DNA of 64,000 nt from CBDBLK01 sp965215445 (lineage in GTDB: Bacteria > Bdellovibrionota > Bacteriovoracia > Bacteriovoracales > Bacteriovoracaceae). The translations under genes were made by a program, and so were the position numbers. The notes under the pieces were generated by a model, which was not told the origin of the DNA, made no database searches, and was given only the letters and a program-made list of their open reading frames with translations. Positions 50,655-59,029 of this stretch are shown one piece after another; positions within the stretch are counted from its first letter, which is position 1, and the number at the start of each line of letters is the position of its first letter. The stretch spans positions 1,364,001 to 1,428,000 of the forward strand of contig CBDCDT010000002.1 in the NCBI GenBank assembly GCA_965215445.1, given 5' to 3'.

Positions 50655-51986
50655 CTACCAAAAACCAAGAAAGCTGCCAAATATAAATATATTGCTCCCC
50701 CCGACAAAACCCACGCCCACTATAAAGACCATCGCCTCAATCGCCTCTCTGACTTTCGTGGGTTCTTTTTTCCACATACCATCCTCCCAACCGGGAAATT
50801 CCTCTGCGTGAGAAAAAATCTCCCGACTGTCAAAGGCAAGCCTCTCGCTCGATTCGCGCACAGCTTGTGCGGCCTCGTCGGCGTACCCTTTCTCGGAAGC
50901 GGCCTTCAAAAGCACGGCGGAAAAATATCTGTAATGAGATTCAATATCTCCTATCTCTTTCAAGTTTTTTTCATAACCATTGAATTTTACAATAAAGGGT
51001 AGAATAACTTGGGAGATTCCCTCCCTCCCGATTTTCTCCCGCAGTCTCCACAACAGGTTGGAAAAAATCAGAGATTTCGCATGATCGCTATAATCGTCAT
51101 CATTCAGGTGTTCAATCGAATGGATGCCGATACCCTCCGACTCCATGGTTTCAATGTTGCGTATATAGGTATGGGGGTCTCCCCTGACGTGGGAAGAGAG
51201 AAAATCTGCCAACGCCTCTGAGAAAATCCTCAGATGAATGTTGGAAGAACGCCATAAAAAATTCTCTGCCAAGATGATGTGCGCCCTTTCGTGCATAATC
51301 AGTGAAGGGTGCAAATCCTCCCTTATCTTTGACCAGAAGGGAGTAAACTCCATACTCATTCCCGCTTTCCAACGGGGCAAATCCAAAACAGGGTGATACG
51401 ACGACAGGGAACCGGTGCGGGGCCAAAAGGGTTTGTCGATCAAAAGAACTTTGGTAAATTCGGGAATGCGCAGCCCCCATGTTTTTGCCTCCTGATCAAG
51501 GCCTTCAATCACTCTCATTGTTCTCTCGGCCAGTTCGCGGGGCGTTCCCCATTGACCGACAATGCGGATGTTTCCACGATTGAGAATAGTTCTGTGGGGA
51601 ATCAGTAGATGTCTGATAAAGTATGTCTCTCTAAAAAATCCCGCAATCCTGCTTGGGAGCGTGCTCTCAAAAAAATTTCTCGCCAGGCCGGAAGGTTTTG
51701 CCAACAAATTCTTGGCACTACTTCTTTGCTCCAAATAGTCGCCCGTCAAGTTCATCAATTTTTGTAATTGTTCATCACTCCAACTTTCTGGATTTTGCTC
51801 TATAAAACCTTCCCCGAAGTGGTTCTCCACCCGCTCCAAAAGAGCGTCCATATCCTTTTGGGAAAGGCCCAGGGAATAGCGCTTGGGTTTTCCGAAAAGG
51901 CCCATCACCGCCGAGCGACATTCCATGTCTGCGGGAAATACCGAGAGAGAGGCCACTAGGGACACAATACATAGAAACAGAGGCAT
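50655..51986 (-). CDS. Exported zincin-like protein, tandem copy B
   Basis: 443 aa, paralogue of 48979-50418. A signal peptide precedes the same ADMECRSAVMGLFGKPKRY start. HExxH is present as MHERAH near residue 233, followed by SEALADFLSSH. The stretch DPHTYIRNIETMESEGIGIH is identical to copy A. It ends in a hydrophobic segment. Both copies keep the putative zinc ligands, so both may be active. The stop directly abuts the gene fragment at 50580-50654. Confidence 0.7.
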   Translation of the reverse strand: MPLFLCIVSLVASLSVFPADMECRSAVMGLFGKPKRYSLGLSQKDMDALLERVENHFGEGFIEQNPESWSDEQLQKLMNLTGDYLEQRSSAKNLLAKPSGLARNFFESTLPSRIAGFFRETYFIRHLLIPHRTILNRGNIRIVGQWGTPRELAERTMRVIEGLDQEAKTWGLRIPEFTKVLLIDKPFWPRTGSLSSYHPVLDLPRWKAGMSMEFTPFWSKIREDLHPSLIMHERAHIILAENFLWRSSNIHLRIFSEALADFLSSHVRGDPHTYIRNIETMESEGIGIHSIEHLNDDDYSDHAKSLIFSNLLWRLREKIGREGISQVILPFIVKFNGYEKNLKEIGDIESHYRYFSAVLLKAASEKGYADEAAQAVRESSERLAFDSREIFSHAEEFPGWEDGMWKKEPTKVREAIEAMVFIVGVGFVGGSNIFIFGSFLGFW

Positions 51987-52024
51987 AATCGAATAGATAA
52001 ACTAAGTCGATTTAAAAAGTCAAT

Positions 52025-52591
52025 TTAAAGGCCGTTATCGGGGCGGATTCCGTAGATGTTGAGAAAATTGGTAAATTGTTTTAAATTTCCCTCTCCAAAT
52101 ATGATGCCGGAATTGAGTTGTTCAGACCCACCAAGTGATTCGATGGCCTTTGATAACTTGGAACTACTATAAAAGAAAAATCCTAACGTTATAAAGACCA
52201 ATCCCCATGCAAACTGAATCGCCCCAAGTTCTCTTCGGCCCCTTAGGGAAAATCCCCTCTTTACGTCCTTGCCGCCAACAATGTCGGGAAAAAGGATTCC
52301 TCCAAGGCCATAGATTGATAACCCAGAACCGCCTACGATAGAGGCCGTGCCTAAAAGATCGAAAGAATTAAGGTCTGATTTGAAAACCATTGCAACAACA
52401 GTGCAATTAAGTCCCGTCGTTGAAGTCTCGGAACGCAAGCAGGAGCGAACGGAGATGGAATCGTCATTCAAATCTTCCAGGTAGTAAAAATCGGGAATCG
52501 TACTCACCAAATTCCGGGCCAAGGCCGGACTGGAAGAAAAAATCAGTGAAAAACTTAAAAGGGGTACAAATAAAACTTTAAAACTTTTCAC
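52025..52591 (-). CDS. Exported 'FYYLE' family protein B
   Basis: 188 aa. A signal peptide (~1-25, ending SSPALA) is followed by PDFYYLEDLNDDS, two cysteines, KSDLNSF and two hydrophobic segments. The C-terminus has FTNFLNIYG. These landmarks match 5689-6243 and 52588-53223. The start overlaps the upstream paralogue by 4 bp. Function unknown; probably in the envelope with two helices. Confidence 0.7.
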   Translation of the reverse strand: MKSFKVLFVPLLSFSLIFSSSPALARNLVSTIPDFYYLEDLNDDSISVRSCLRSETSTTGLNCTVVAMVFKSDLNSFDLLGTASIVGGSGLSIYGLGGILFPDIVGGKDVKRGFSLRGRRELGAIQFAWGLVFITLGFFFYSSSKLSKAIESLGGSEQLNSGIIFGEGNLKQFTNFLNIYGIRPDNGL

Positions 52592-53223
52592 AACGCATTT
52601 CCATGATCATTGAGAAAATCGGTAAACAATTGTAAAATTTCTTCTCGGCCGTCCGACGTTCGCCCCACCAATCCCATGTGAACCTGTCCCTCAAGGGTCT
52701 GGGGTATAATAGAGGCCCTTTTCTTGTTTGCTCGTTCACCGCTATATCCAGCAGCACTAGAAAACCCACCCGCTCCTAAAATAGCACCAGAAATCATTAA
52801 CACAAAGGCGTTCTTCGGTTTTTGGAAATCGGTCATAAAACCCCAGAAATAAAATCCCACGCCACTTAGACCTACCAAACCGAGAGTAGTCGCCATCTTG
52901 TCGTAATAAGGTTTCTCCCTATTGAAATGATTTTCGGCTTCGTCGATTGCCTCGCTCAGGAAACTATAAAGCTCCACTTTGGAAACCTCCGCCACTGCAG
53001 CACAATCGAGTCCTATCGTAGAGAGATTGGCGACCGTGGAGTGGTCTTTAATTTTGGAGCGTGAACAGGCGTGAATCAATAGAGATTCATCATTTAAATC
53101 TTCCAGATAGTAAAAATCGGGAAGCGTATTCACCAGATTCTGGGCCAAGGCCGGATTGGAAGAAAAAATCAGTGCAAAACTCAAAAAGGGTGCAAACAAA
53201 AATTTGAAATTTTTCATAGTCAA
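52588..53223 (-). CDS. Exported 'FYYLE' family protein C
   Basis: 211 aa. It has nearly the same signal peptide and PDFYYLEDLNDES start as protein B, then a longer insert with a Cys pair (ACSRSK and LDCAAVAEV). Two hydrophobic segments lie near 115-135 and 145-165, and it ends LFTDFLNDHG. It is tandem with protein B and clearly duplicated. I recognise no database family. Confidence 0.7.
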   Translation of the reverse strand: MTMKNFKFLFAPFLSFALIFSSNPALAQNLVNTLPDFYYLEDLNDESLLIHACSRSKIKDHSTVANLSTIGLDCAAVAEVSKVELYSFLSEAIDEAENHFNREKPYYDKMATTLGLVGLSGVGFYFWGFMTDFQKPKNAFVLMISGAILGAGGFSSAAGYSGERANKKRASIIPQTLEGQVHMGLVGRTSDGREEILQLFTDFLNDHGNAL

Positions 53224-53304
53224 ATCTCCTTGTGATTATTGAGATGCTGCCATTGTATACTCCACCATTCAATATTGCAAACAAAGGCCGTAAGGCCTCA
53301 CCCC

Positions 53305-54477
53305 TTAGGGCATAATTCGCCTCATAAATTGATCAAATAAAGGCACTGTAAATTCGGTGTCTCCGTGGGAGGGAGAATAAATCATTCCCTTTTTGATGAG
53401 GTTGTTTCTCAAGGGTGCCACGCTTTGATGCTTTACACCGAGAGAGTCTGCAATATCCCCCGAGCGATGGGTTCCACTGCCAAAAGAGGCCAAGGTTTGG
53501 AGGTATTCTTTTTCTTTGGGGGTCAAGCGGTCAAAGCGAACCCGAAAAAAGCCTTCGTCCAGGCGTTTTAGGGATTCTTTAGTGGCCTTTTTCACGGTCT
53601 GCAAGCTAATGTTTTTGGATTCGGACAAATTCCATGCATGGTACCCCCACTCCTGTAAAAAATAGGGATAACCACGGGTTTGATGCATAATTTCGTGCAA
53701 GGCCTTGGATTCAAATTTGGCCTTGAAAATGCGCACCGGCCCTTGGAGAGCGCAAAAGGCATCGACCTCTTTGAGCGGGCCGATTTCGGGGAAGTCAAAA
53801 AGCCTTTCGGCATAGGATTTTGATCTTCCCATGAGGCCCCGCAGTTGAGGCAGTCCCGCTCCGACCATAAGCAGGGGAAGTTGCCTTTGAGCAATTCTGT
53901 GGACACCCATAATCAGTGCGCTGAGTTCGGTTTCCGATAAATATTGGAGTTCATCTATAACAATGGAAATGGCGGTTTTTTTATCAAAGGCGGCCTCGGC
54001 CACGAATTCCAAAAGAACGGGCAAATCGACTTCCAAGTCGCCACTGTCGGCACTGCCCCTTTCTGCACTGATGTCCAGGCCAAGTTCGATATCCTGGTAT
54101 TTGAGTTTTACCGATTCAAAAAAACTTTTGAGGACGCGCAAGGCCCTTTTCACTTTTTTATTCACCACTCCTTGGGAGTCGAGTTCAAAGAGAACTTTGC
54201 GAAGGTGGGGAATAAGAATTTGGGCAAAGGGCTTTTTTTCGTGGGCCTCTATGTAAATGGAGCAATTGCGGGCCTTTTTTATAATCTGGTCCATCTTGTT
54301 GAGCAAAACTGTCTTGCCCACACCTCTCAGGCCTATCAAAAGAAAACTTTTTTCCGATTTTCCCAATTGCAGGCGACGCAAGGCAATTTCGGCCTTGTCC
54401 AAAATGTGTTTTCGCCCCACCAATTCGGGGGGAGGCGCTCCCGCGCCGGGGGCGAAGGGATTTTCGATCGGATCCAT
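53305..54477 (-). CDS. AAA ATPase with C-terminal winged helix (Orc/Cdc6-like layout)
   Basis: 390 aa. ELVGRKHILDKAE, Walker A GLRGVGKTVLL (~48-58) and Walker B ISIVIDELQYL (~172-182) define the ATPase. QTRGYPYFLQEWGYHAWN is the sensor/lid region, and ~330-388 (LTPKEKEYLQTLASFG...GDIADSLGVKHQSV) a winged helix. Proteins of this COG1672-like group are uncharacterised in bacteria; DNA binding is inferred. The ATG at 54477 is chosen because the -10 box lies immediately upstream; a TTG at 54486 would fall inside that box. Single-gene unit. Confidence 0.85.
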   Translation of the reverse strand: MDPIENPFAPGAGAPPPELVGRKHILDKAEIALRRLQLGKSEKSFLLIGLRGVGKTVLLNKMDQIIKKARNCSIYIEAHEKKPFAQILIPHLRKVLFELDSQGVVNKKVKRALRVLKSFFESVKLKYQDIELGLDISAERGSADSGDLEVDLPVLLEFVAEAAFDKKTAISIVIDELQYLSETELSALIMGVHRIAQRQLPLLMVGAGLPQLRGLMGRSKSYAERLFDFPEIGPLKEVDAFCALQGPVRIFKAKFESKALHEIMHQTRGYPYFLQEWGYHAWNLSESKNISLQTVKKATKESLKRLDEGFFRVRFDRLTPKEKEYLQTLASFGSGTHRSGDIADSLGVKHQSVAPLRNNLIKKGMIYSPSHGDTEFTVPLFDQFMRRIMP

Positions 54478-54485
54478 TGAAAGCA

Positions 54486-54514
54486 ATTATAAGAAATTTA
54501 TCCAAATATAGCAA
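54486..54514 (-). promoter_or_regulatory. Strong promoter of the AAA ATPase gene, leaderless
   Basis: On the minus strand, TTGCTA (54514-54509), a 17-bp spacer and perfect TATAAT (54491-54486). Initiation 7-9 bp on would coincide with the ATG at 54477, giving a leaderless mRNA. Confidence 0.75.
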
Positions 54515-54548
54515 ATTCTTCTTATATTTGAGTAAATTTGCTATATTT
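54504..54548. promoter_or_regulatory. 14-bp inverted repeat over the -35 of the AAA ATPase gene
   Basis: AAATATAGCAAATT (54504-54517) and its exact complement AATTTGCTATATTT (54535-54548), 17 bp apart. A further partial CAAATATA/TATATTTG pair lies inside. The inner arm covers the -35, fitting a repressor operator, possibly for the winged-helix ATPase itself. Confidence 0.75.
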
Positions 54549-54579
54549 CACGGCCGTTCAGACCTCTAATGGGGAACCA

Positions 54580-56487
54580 TCACGAAGAAAGATAGGTGTA
54601 GCTCTCCAAACACTTCTGATAAAAACTGGAAAGCCTCACTCCCTCCCGCGCTCCCAGACGTTTCGCATTGACCTCCACGGTAATAAAGCGCTTCACTTCC
54701 TGGGCCATGTATTCGGGGTTATATTGCATGGTCGACAATACGTTGGAGGCAGAATGGCCGTGGATGACTTCTTCGATATAAAAGCCCTGCGCATCCGAGG
54801 GGTCGCTGTAGACGTGAATTTCGTTGGGCCGACCAAACAGGTTGTGCATGTCTCCCATCACGTCCTGATAGGCCCCGGTGAGGAAAAGGCCGATCAGGTA
54901 TTCTTCTCCCTTGCGAACCGAGTGTAACGGAACGGTCTGGCCGATGCCACGGCGGTGGATAAAAAGATCAATTTTACCGTCGCTGTCGCAGGTGATATCC
55001 GCCAGTGTGGCCAAATGGGACGGCCTTTCGTTCAGGCGCTCAAGGGGCACCACCGGTAAAATCTGGTCTATCGCCCAACAGTCGGCGGCGGACTGGAAAA
55101 CTGAAAAATTGCACAAGTACTGGGGAGACAAATCCTTTTCCAAATCCCGCAACTCCTGGGGAAGGCCTTGCACATTTTTTGCCTGGGCATAAATGTCACG
55201 ACAAATCTTCCAATACAGGGTTTCCACTTTGGCCCGTTCATCGAGGGAGAGGATGCCCAACTTGAAAGCGTTGAGACACTCGTGCTTGATCTGAAAGGCC
55301 TCGTTGTAGATGGTTTGCAGTGAATCGGGGCCAAGTTCTTCTTGCGCCAGCGCACGCATATTGGAGACGATGATATGTTCGCCGGGGCGTTTGTCGATTT
55401 CGTAGTCCGTGTGGGCGGTATCAATCTTGTCGATGACGTTGGTGATGACACAAGAATGGTGGGCGGTCACCGCCCGGCCGGATTCGGTGACAATGTGGGG
55501 ATGGGGAACTTCTTCGATGTCACAAATTTGTTTCAAGTTATAGACCAGGTCTTCAACATATTCCTGAATGGTATAATTGGCGGAAGATTCTTCGGTGGTC
55601 GAACGCCCTCCCGTATAGTCGATGCCCAGCCCCCCGCCGGCATCGAAGTATTCGATTTCGACCCCGATTTTGTGGAGTTTGGCGTAGATTCTGGCCCCCT
55701 CGTTGATGGCATCCTTGAGGGTTAAAATGTCGGTGACCTGGCTGCCGATGTGAAAGTGAAACAACTTGAGTTGGGATTTAAGGCCCCGTTCTTCCAGCAA
55801 CTCCACGGCGTTTAAAATTTGGGAGATGGAAAGCCCGAATTTGGCCTTTTCCCCGGCACTGTGTGCCCAGCGACCGGTGCCCTCAATGCTCATTTTGGCG
55901 CGGATGCCGATAATCGGGCGCACCTCCATTTCATCTGCCAGTTCGATGAGTTTGGGAAGCTCGGAGAATTTTTCCACCACCACGATCACTTTGCGCCCCA
56001 GTTTTTGTCCGAGCAATGCCAGTTTGATGTAGTCGTCGTCTTTGTAACCGTTGACCACGGTGAGGGCATCGGGGTTTGAATTGTAGGCCAGGGCGGCCAA
56101 AAGTTCCGGTTTGGAGCCGGCCTCCAGGCCGTAGTTAAAATCCTTTCCGGCGCTGACGATTTCTTCCACGACTTCCCGCATTTGGTTGACTTTCACCGGA
56201 TAGACGCCAAAATAGCGCCCGCCATAATTGGCCTCGTCGATAATTCTTTGAAAAGTGTGGTTGAGACCAAAAACCCGGCCGCGCAAAATGTCGTGAAAGC
56301 GGATAACTGCGGGAAGGCCCACGCCCATATCCTTCATTTCGCGCACTACTTCCACTAGAGGGATGGGGTGTTGACCCTTGTTGGGATAGACGATTAGGCG
56401 TCCGTCGCTATCGACGGCGAAGTGGCCTTCTCCCCATTTGGCAATGTGGTAGGTTTGTTCCCGCTCTTCCCAACTCCACTGTTTCAT
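54580..56487 (-). CDS. speA: Biosynthetic arginine decarboxylase
   Basis: 635 aa, the usual SpeA size. The PLP Lys lies in FGVYPVKVNQ (~97-106), and the barrel has the FHIGSQ motif and the Gly-rich YFDAGGGLGIDYTG phosphate site. The second active-site region with the catalytic Cys and Asp of the fold III family appears in the C-terminal half. It converts arginine to agmatine and CO2. It overlaps the speB stop (ATGA), and SpeB uses its product. Confidence 0.96.
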   Translation of the reverse strand: MKQWSWEEREQTYHIAKWGEGHFAVDSDGRLIVYPNKGQHPIPLVEVVREMKDMGVGLPAVIRFHDILRGRVFGLNHTFQRIIDEANYGGRYFGVYPVKVNQMREVVEEIVSAGKDFNYGLEAGSKPELLAALAYNSNPDALTVVNGYKDDDYIKLALLGQKLGRKVIVVVEKFSELPKLIELADEMEVRPIIGIRAKMSIEGTGRWAHSAGEKAKFGLSISQILNAVELLEERGLKSQLKLFHFHIGSQVTDILTLKDAINEGARIYAKLHKIGVEIEYFDAGGGLGIDYTGGRSTTEESSANYTIQEYVEDLVYNLKQICDIEEVPHPHIVTESGRAVTAHHSCVITNVIDKIDTAHTDYEIDKRPGEHIIVSNMRALAQEELGPDSLQTIYNEAFQIKHECLNAFKLGILSLDERAKVETLYWKICRDIYAQAKNVQGLPQELRDLEKDLSPQYLCNFSVFQSAADCWAIDQILPVVPLERLNERPSHLATLADITCDSDGKIDLFIHRRGIGQTVPLHSVRKGEEYLIGLFLTGAYQDVMGDMHNLFGRPNEIHVYSDPSDAQGFYIEEVIHGHSASNVLSTMQYNPEYMAQEVKRFITVEVNAKRLGAREGVRLSSFYQKCLESYTYLSS

Positions 56488-57329
56488 GTGGGCCGCTCCC
56501 TGTCTGTTAACGCCAAAATCATTTCGCGGACAACTTTGGCGGCAAAAACCGAACTGTTGCCGGTGGGGTCGATAGCGGGGGCCAGTTCCACCACGTCGGC
56601 ACCGACAAAAAGTTTGTGCTTTAAAATTTTTATGAGACGGACGAAAGAGGAAAAGTCCTCGCCCCCCGCCTCGGGAGTGCCCGTGCCGGGCAAAAAAGCG
56701 GGGTCAAAATAATCCAAATCCAAAGTCAAATAAATCGGGCGCTCCTCCCCGATGCTCTCTACAGACTCCAAAAACTGAACCAAAGAAGTGCAAAGGCCCT
56801 GGTGTTCGCGCATCCATTGGTATTCCTGGCGCGTTCCCGAACGGATGCCGTATTGGATGAGTTGGTTCCCGTCTCCAAATTTCTTCCATACGTTTTGCAT
56901 GATGCAGGCGTGACTGTAGCGCTCTCCCAGATACTCATGCCGAAGATCGGCGTGGGCGTCCAAATGTAAAACCACCAAGTCGGGATAGATTTCAAGATAG
57001 CGCGCCAGGGGAGCGTAAGAAATGCTGTGATCCCCTCCCAGCGTGAGCAGGCGCATATCTGTTTTCAAAGATTCAAAAGCATGGGCACTAACATTTCGAT
57101 CGAGATTGCCCAAATCGTAAAAGGTGATGTCTTCCAGGTCGCCATCCAAATAGGGGGAATAGCTCTCCAGGTGGGAACTCACCTCTCTGATGGCAGCAGG
57201 CCCAGCACTCGCTCCCTTGCGAAAACAGGCAGTGCCGTCAAATTCAATACCCACAAGATAAGTGCCCCCGGCCAGCAGGCAGTCTGCAGGGGATGCACAA
57301 AAATAGGGAGTTGTCGCTGGCACAAACAT
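56484..57329 (-). CDS. speB: Agmatinase
   Basis: 281 aa. Complete Mn-binding motifs: LGGDHSISY, LHLDAHADLRHEY and LDLDYFDPAFLPGTGTPEAGG. It hydrolyses agmatine to putrescine and urea, completing the route started by SpeA, whose gene overlaps downstream. This is the canonical ureohydrolase of the window, unlike 1978-2886. It begins 33 bp after lipB, so the lip and spe genes may share a transcript. Confidence 0.95.
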   Translation of the reverse strand: MFVPATTPYFCASPADCLLAGGTYLVGIEFDGTACFRKGASAGPAAIREVSSHLESYSPYLDGDLEDITFYDLGNLDRNVSAHAFESLKTDMRLLTLGGDHSISYAPLARYLEIYPDLVVLHLDAHADLRHEYLGERYSHACIMQNVWKKFGDGNQLIQYGIRSGTRQEYQWMREHQGLCTSLVQFLESVESIGEERPIYLTLDLDYFDPAFLPGTGTPEAGGEDFSSFVRLIKILKHKLFVGADVVELAPAIDPTGNSSVFAAKVVREMILALTDRERPT

Positions 57330-57362
57330 GGTGCCGCATCATGGCCTGGTGAACACAAAGAG

Positions 57363-58001
57363 TCAAGACAGGCGCGAGACAGGCCCCAGCAGATGAACAG
57401 CCAGCCTCTCTTCAAATTCACGGCGCGGAATTTTTTTTTCCAACAAGTCTTCCACCGAGGTCATACATTTGCGGTCGAGGCCACAAGGTATCACCCCTTG
57501 AAAGGCCAGGGGGTCGCGGTAGAGGTTCACCGCCAAACCGTGCCAGCTCACCCAACGCTTGACCGCAAGACCGATGGAGGCGATTTTTTTGTCACCCACC
57601 CAAACCCCCGTGCGCTCGCTGACCCCTCGACGGGAATTGCCTTCGGCAAAAATTTGGTAAGTATTCAAAGTGCGCACCACCGCCTGTTCCAAAGCGTTTA
57701 ACAGGCCCGCCAAATTGTGTCCCCGCCTGCGTAAATTGATGATCGGGTAGACCACCACTTGTCCGGGGCCGTGGTAAGTGGCCTTGCCCCCGCGTTCGGT
57801 GTGATAAACCGGCCCCTTCCACCCGCAAAGTTCTGAGGCCCCACTTTTTTTTCCCAGGGTGACCACCGGGGGATGGGAACAAAAGATCAGCCTGTCGCCC
57901 ACCTCTCCTTCCAGACACTTTTGCAATATCTCTTTTTGCCCGGTGTGCGCCAGAGGATAGGCAATCTCGCCCCAATTAAGAATGGCCGGGTTTGCGTTCA
58001 T
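57363..58001 (-). CDS. lipB: Lipoyl(octanoyl) transferase
   Basis: 212 aa. RGGKATYHGPGQVVVYPI, GVWVGDKKIASIG (catalytic Lys) and the Cys in GVIPCGL match LipB. It moves octanoate from acyl carrier protein to lipoyl domains of 2-oxoacid dehydrogenases and GcvH. It overlaps the lipA stop by 26 bp, so translation is probably coupled. Confidence 0.95.
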   Translation of the reverse strand: MNANPAILNWGEIAYPLAHTGQKEILQKCLEGEVGDRLIFCSHPPVVTLGKKSGASELCGWKGPVYHTERGGKATYHGPGQVVVYPIINLRRRGHNLAGLLNALEQAVVRTLNTYQIFAEGNSRRGVSERTGVWVGDKKIASIGLAVKRWVSWHGLAVNLYRDPLAFQGVIPCGLDRKCMTSVEDLLEKKIPRREFEERLAVHLLGPVSRLS

Positions 58002-58899
58002 TTTCGATCACTTTGCGCATAAAATACTCCCCCGCCCGGTAACTGCTCCTGACCAAAGGCCCGGCCGCACAGTAGAGAAAACCCATTTGATGGCAGAGTT
58101 CCCGCCAGCCAGCGAATGCGTCCGGGTGGACGTATTCCACCACCGGCAAGTGCTTTTTGTGGCGGACGGTGGGGGCCAGGTATTGGCCAAAGGTCACCAC
58201 ATCACAACCGACGTCGCGCAAATCGCGCAGAGTTTGACGGACTTCCTCTTCCCTTTCCCCCAACCCCAACATCAGAGAAGTTTTGGTGTACTGGTGGGGG
58301 CGTTTCTTTTTGACCGTTTCCAAAACGCTGAGACTCTGGCGGTAACCACTGCGCCGGTCGCGCACTTGCGGCGTCAGGCGCTCCACCGTCTCTACATTGT
58401 GAGCAAAAACATCCGGCCCGGATGCCAGCACGACGGCGATGGCGTCCCCGCAAGCATTAAAATCTGGAGTCAAACATTCAACTAAAAGGGAGGGATTGTC
58501 CTTCTTGATAGTGGCAATTGTGCGCGCAAAATGCCCTGCGCCAAAATCCTCCAGGTCGTCGCGGTCTACCGACGTCAATACGGCGTAATTAAGGCCCATC
58601 TGGCCGATGGCGTGGGCCACCTTCTCCGGCTCCCCCCGATCCAAAACTTGCTTGGGATTTCCCGTCTTCACAGCGCAAAAACGGCAGGCGCGGGTGCAGG
58701 TATCGCCCATCAGCATAAAAGTCGCAGTCCCACCCCCCCAGCACTCTTCGATATTGGGACAAAGCGCCTCCTGACACACTGTGACTAATCCCAGTTTTTG
58801 CAGCATATGGCGGATGTGGTGGTAAGTGGGACTATTCGGGGCCTTGACTTTGAGCCAGGCCGGTCGGGGAGAGGGGGGTTGAAGCAAACATGTGGACAT
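57976..58899 (-). CDS. lipA: Lipoyl synthase
   Basis: 307 aa radical-SAM enzyme. The auxiliary cluster motif CQEALCPNIEEC (~38-49) and the radical-SAM motif CTRACRFC (~68-75) are both present. It inserts two sulfurs into the octanoyl group placed by LipB. It heads the probable lipA-lipB-speB-speA operon and is divergent from the YkuD gene. Confidence 0.96.
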   Translation of the reverse strand: MSTCLLQPPSPRPAWLKVKAPNSPTYHHIRHMLQKLGLVTVCQEALCPNIEECWGGGTATFMLMGDTCTRACRFCAVKTGNPKQVLDRGEPEKVAHAIGQMGLNYAVLTSVDRDDLEDFGAGHFARTIATIKKDNPSLLVECLTPDFNACGDAIAVVLASGPDVFAHNVETVERLTPQVRDRRSGYRQSLSVLETVKKKRPHQYTKTSLMLGLGEREEEVRQTLRDLRDVGCDVVTFGQYLAPTVRHKKHLPVVEYVHPDAFAGWRELCHQMGFLYCAAGPLVRSSYRAGEYFMRKVIENERKPGHS

Positions 58900-59029
58900 G
58901 GATTGGGTGTAGCACGTTTCTTTTCAATGAAAAGATATTATGCGTTATTTCCTCTTTGAAAAAAATAGTTTAGAGTACGCTGTTTAAAAAAATTTGAGTT
59001 TATTGCATCATAACTTAAGAAAACTTAGA

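Larger units (their letters stand above)
48889..51990. repeat. Diverged tandem duplication of zincin gene plus neighbour fragment
   Basis: Two units: ~48889-50440 and ~50580-51990. Each begins with the last ~75 bp of the 59-aa gene and contains one zincin-like gene. Long stretches are near identical (for example the DNA around 49470-49640 and 51010-51190), while others are diverged or deleted. Outer limits are approximate. Confidence 0.8.
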
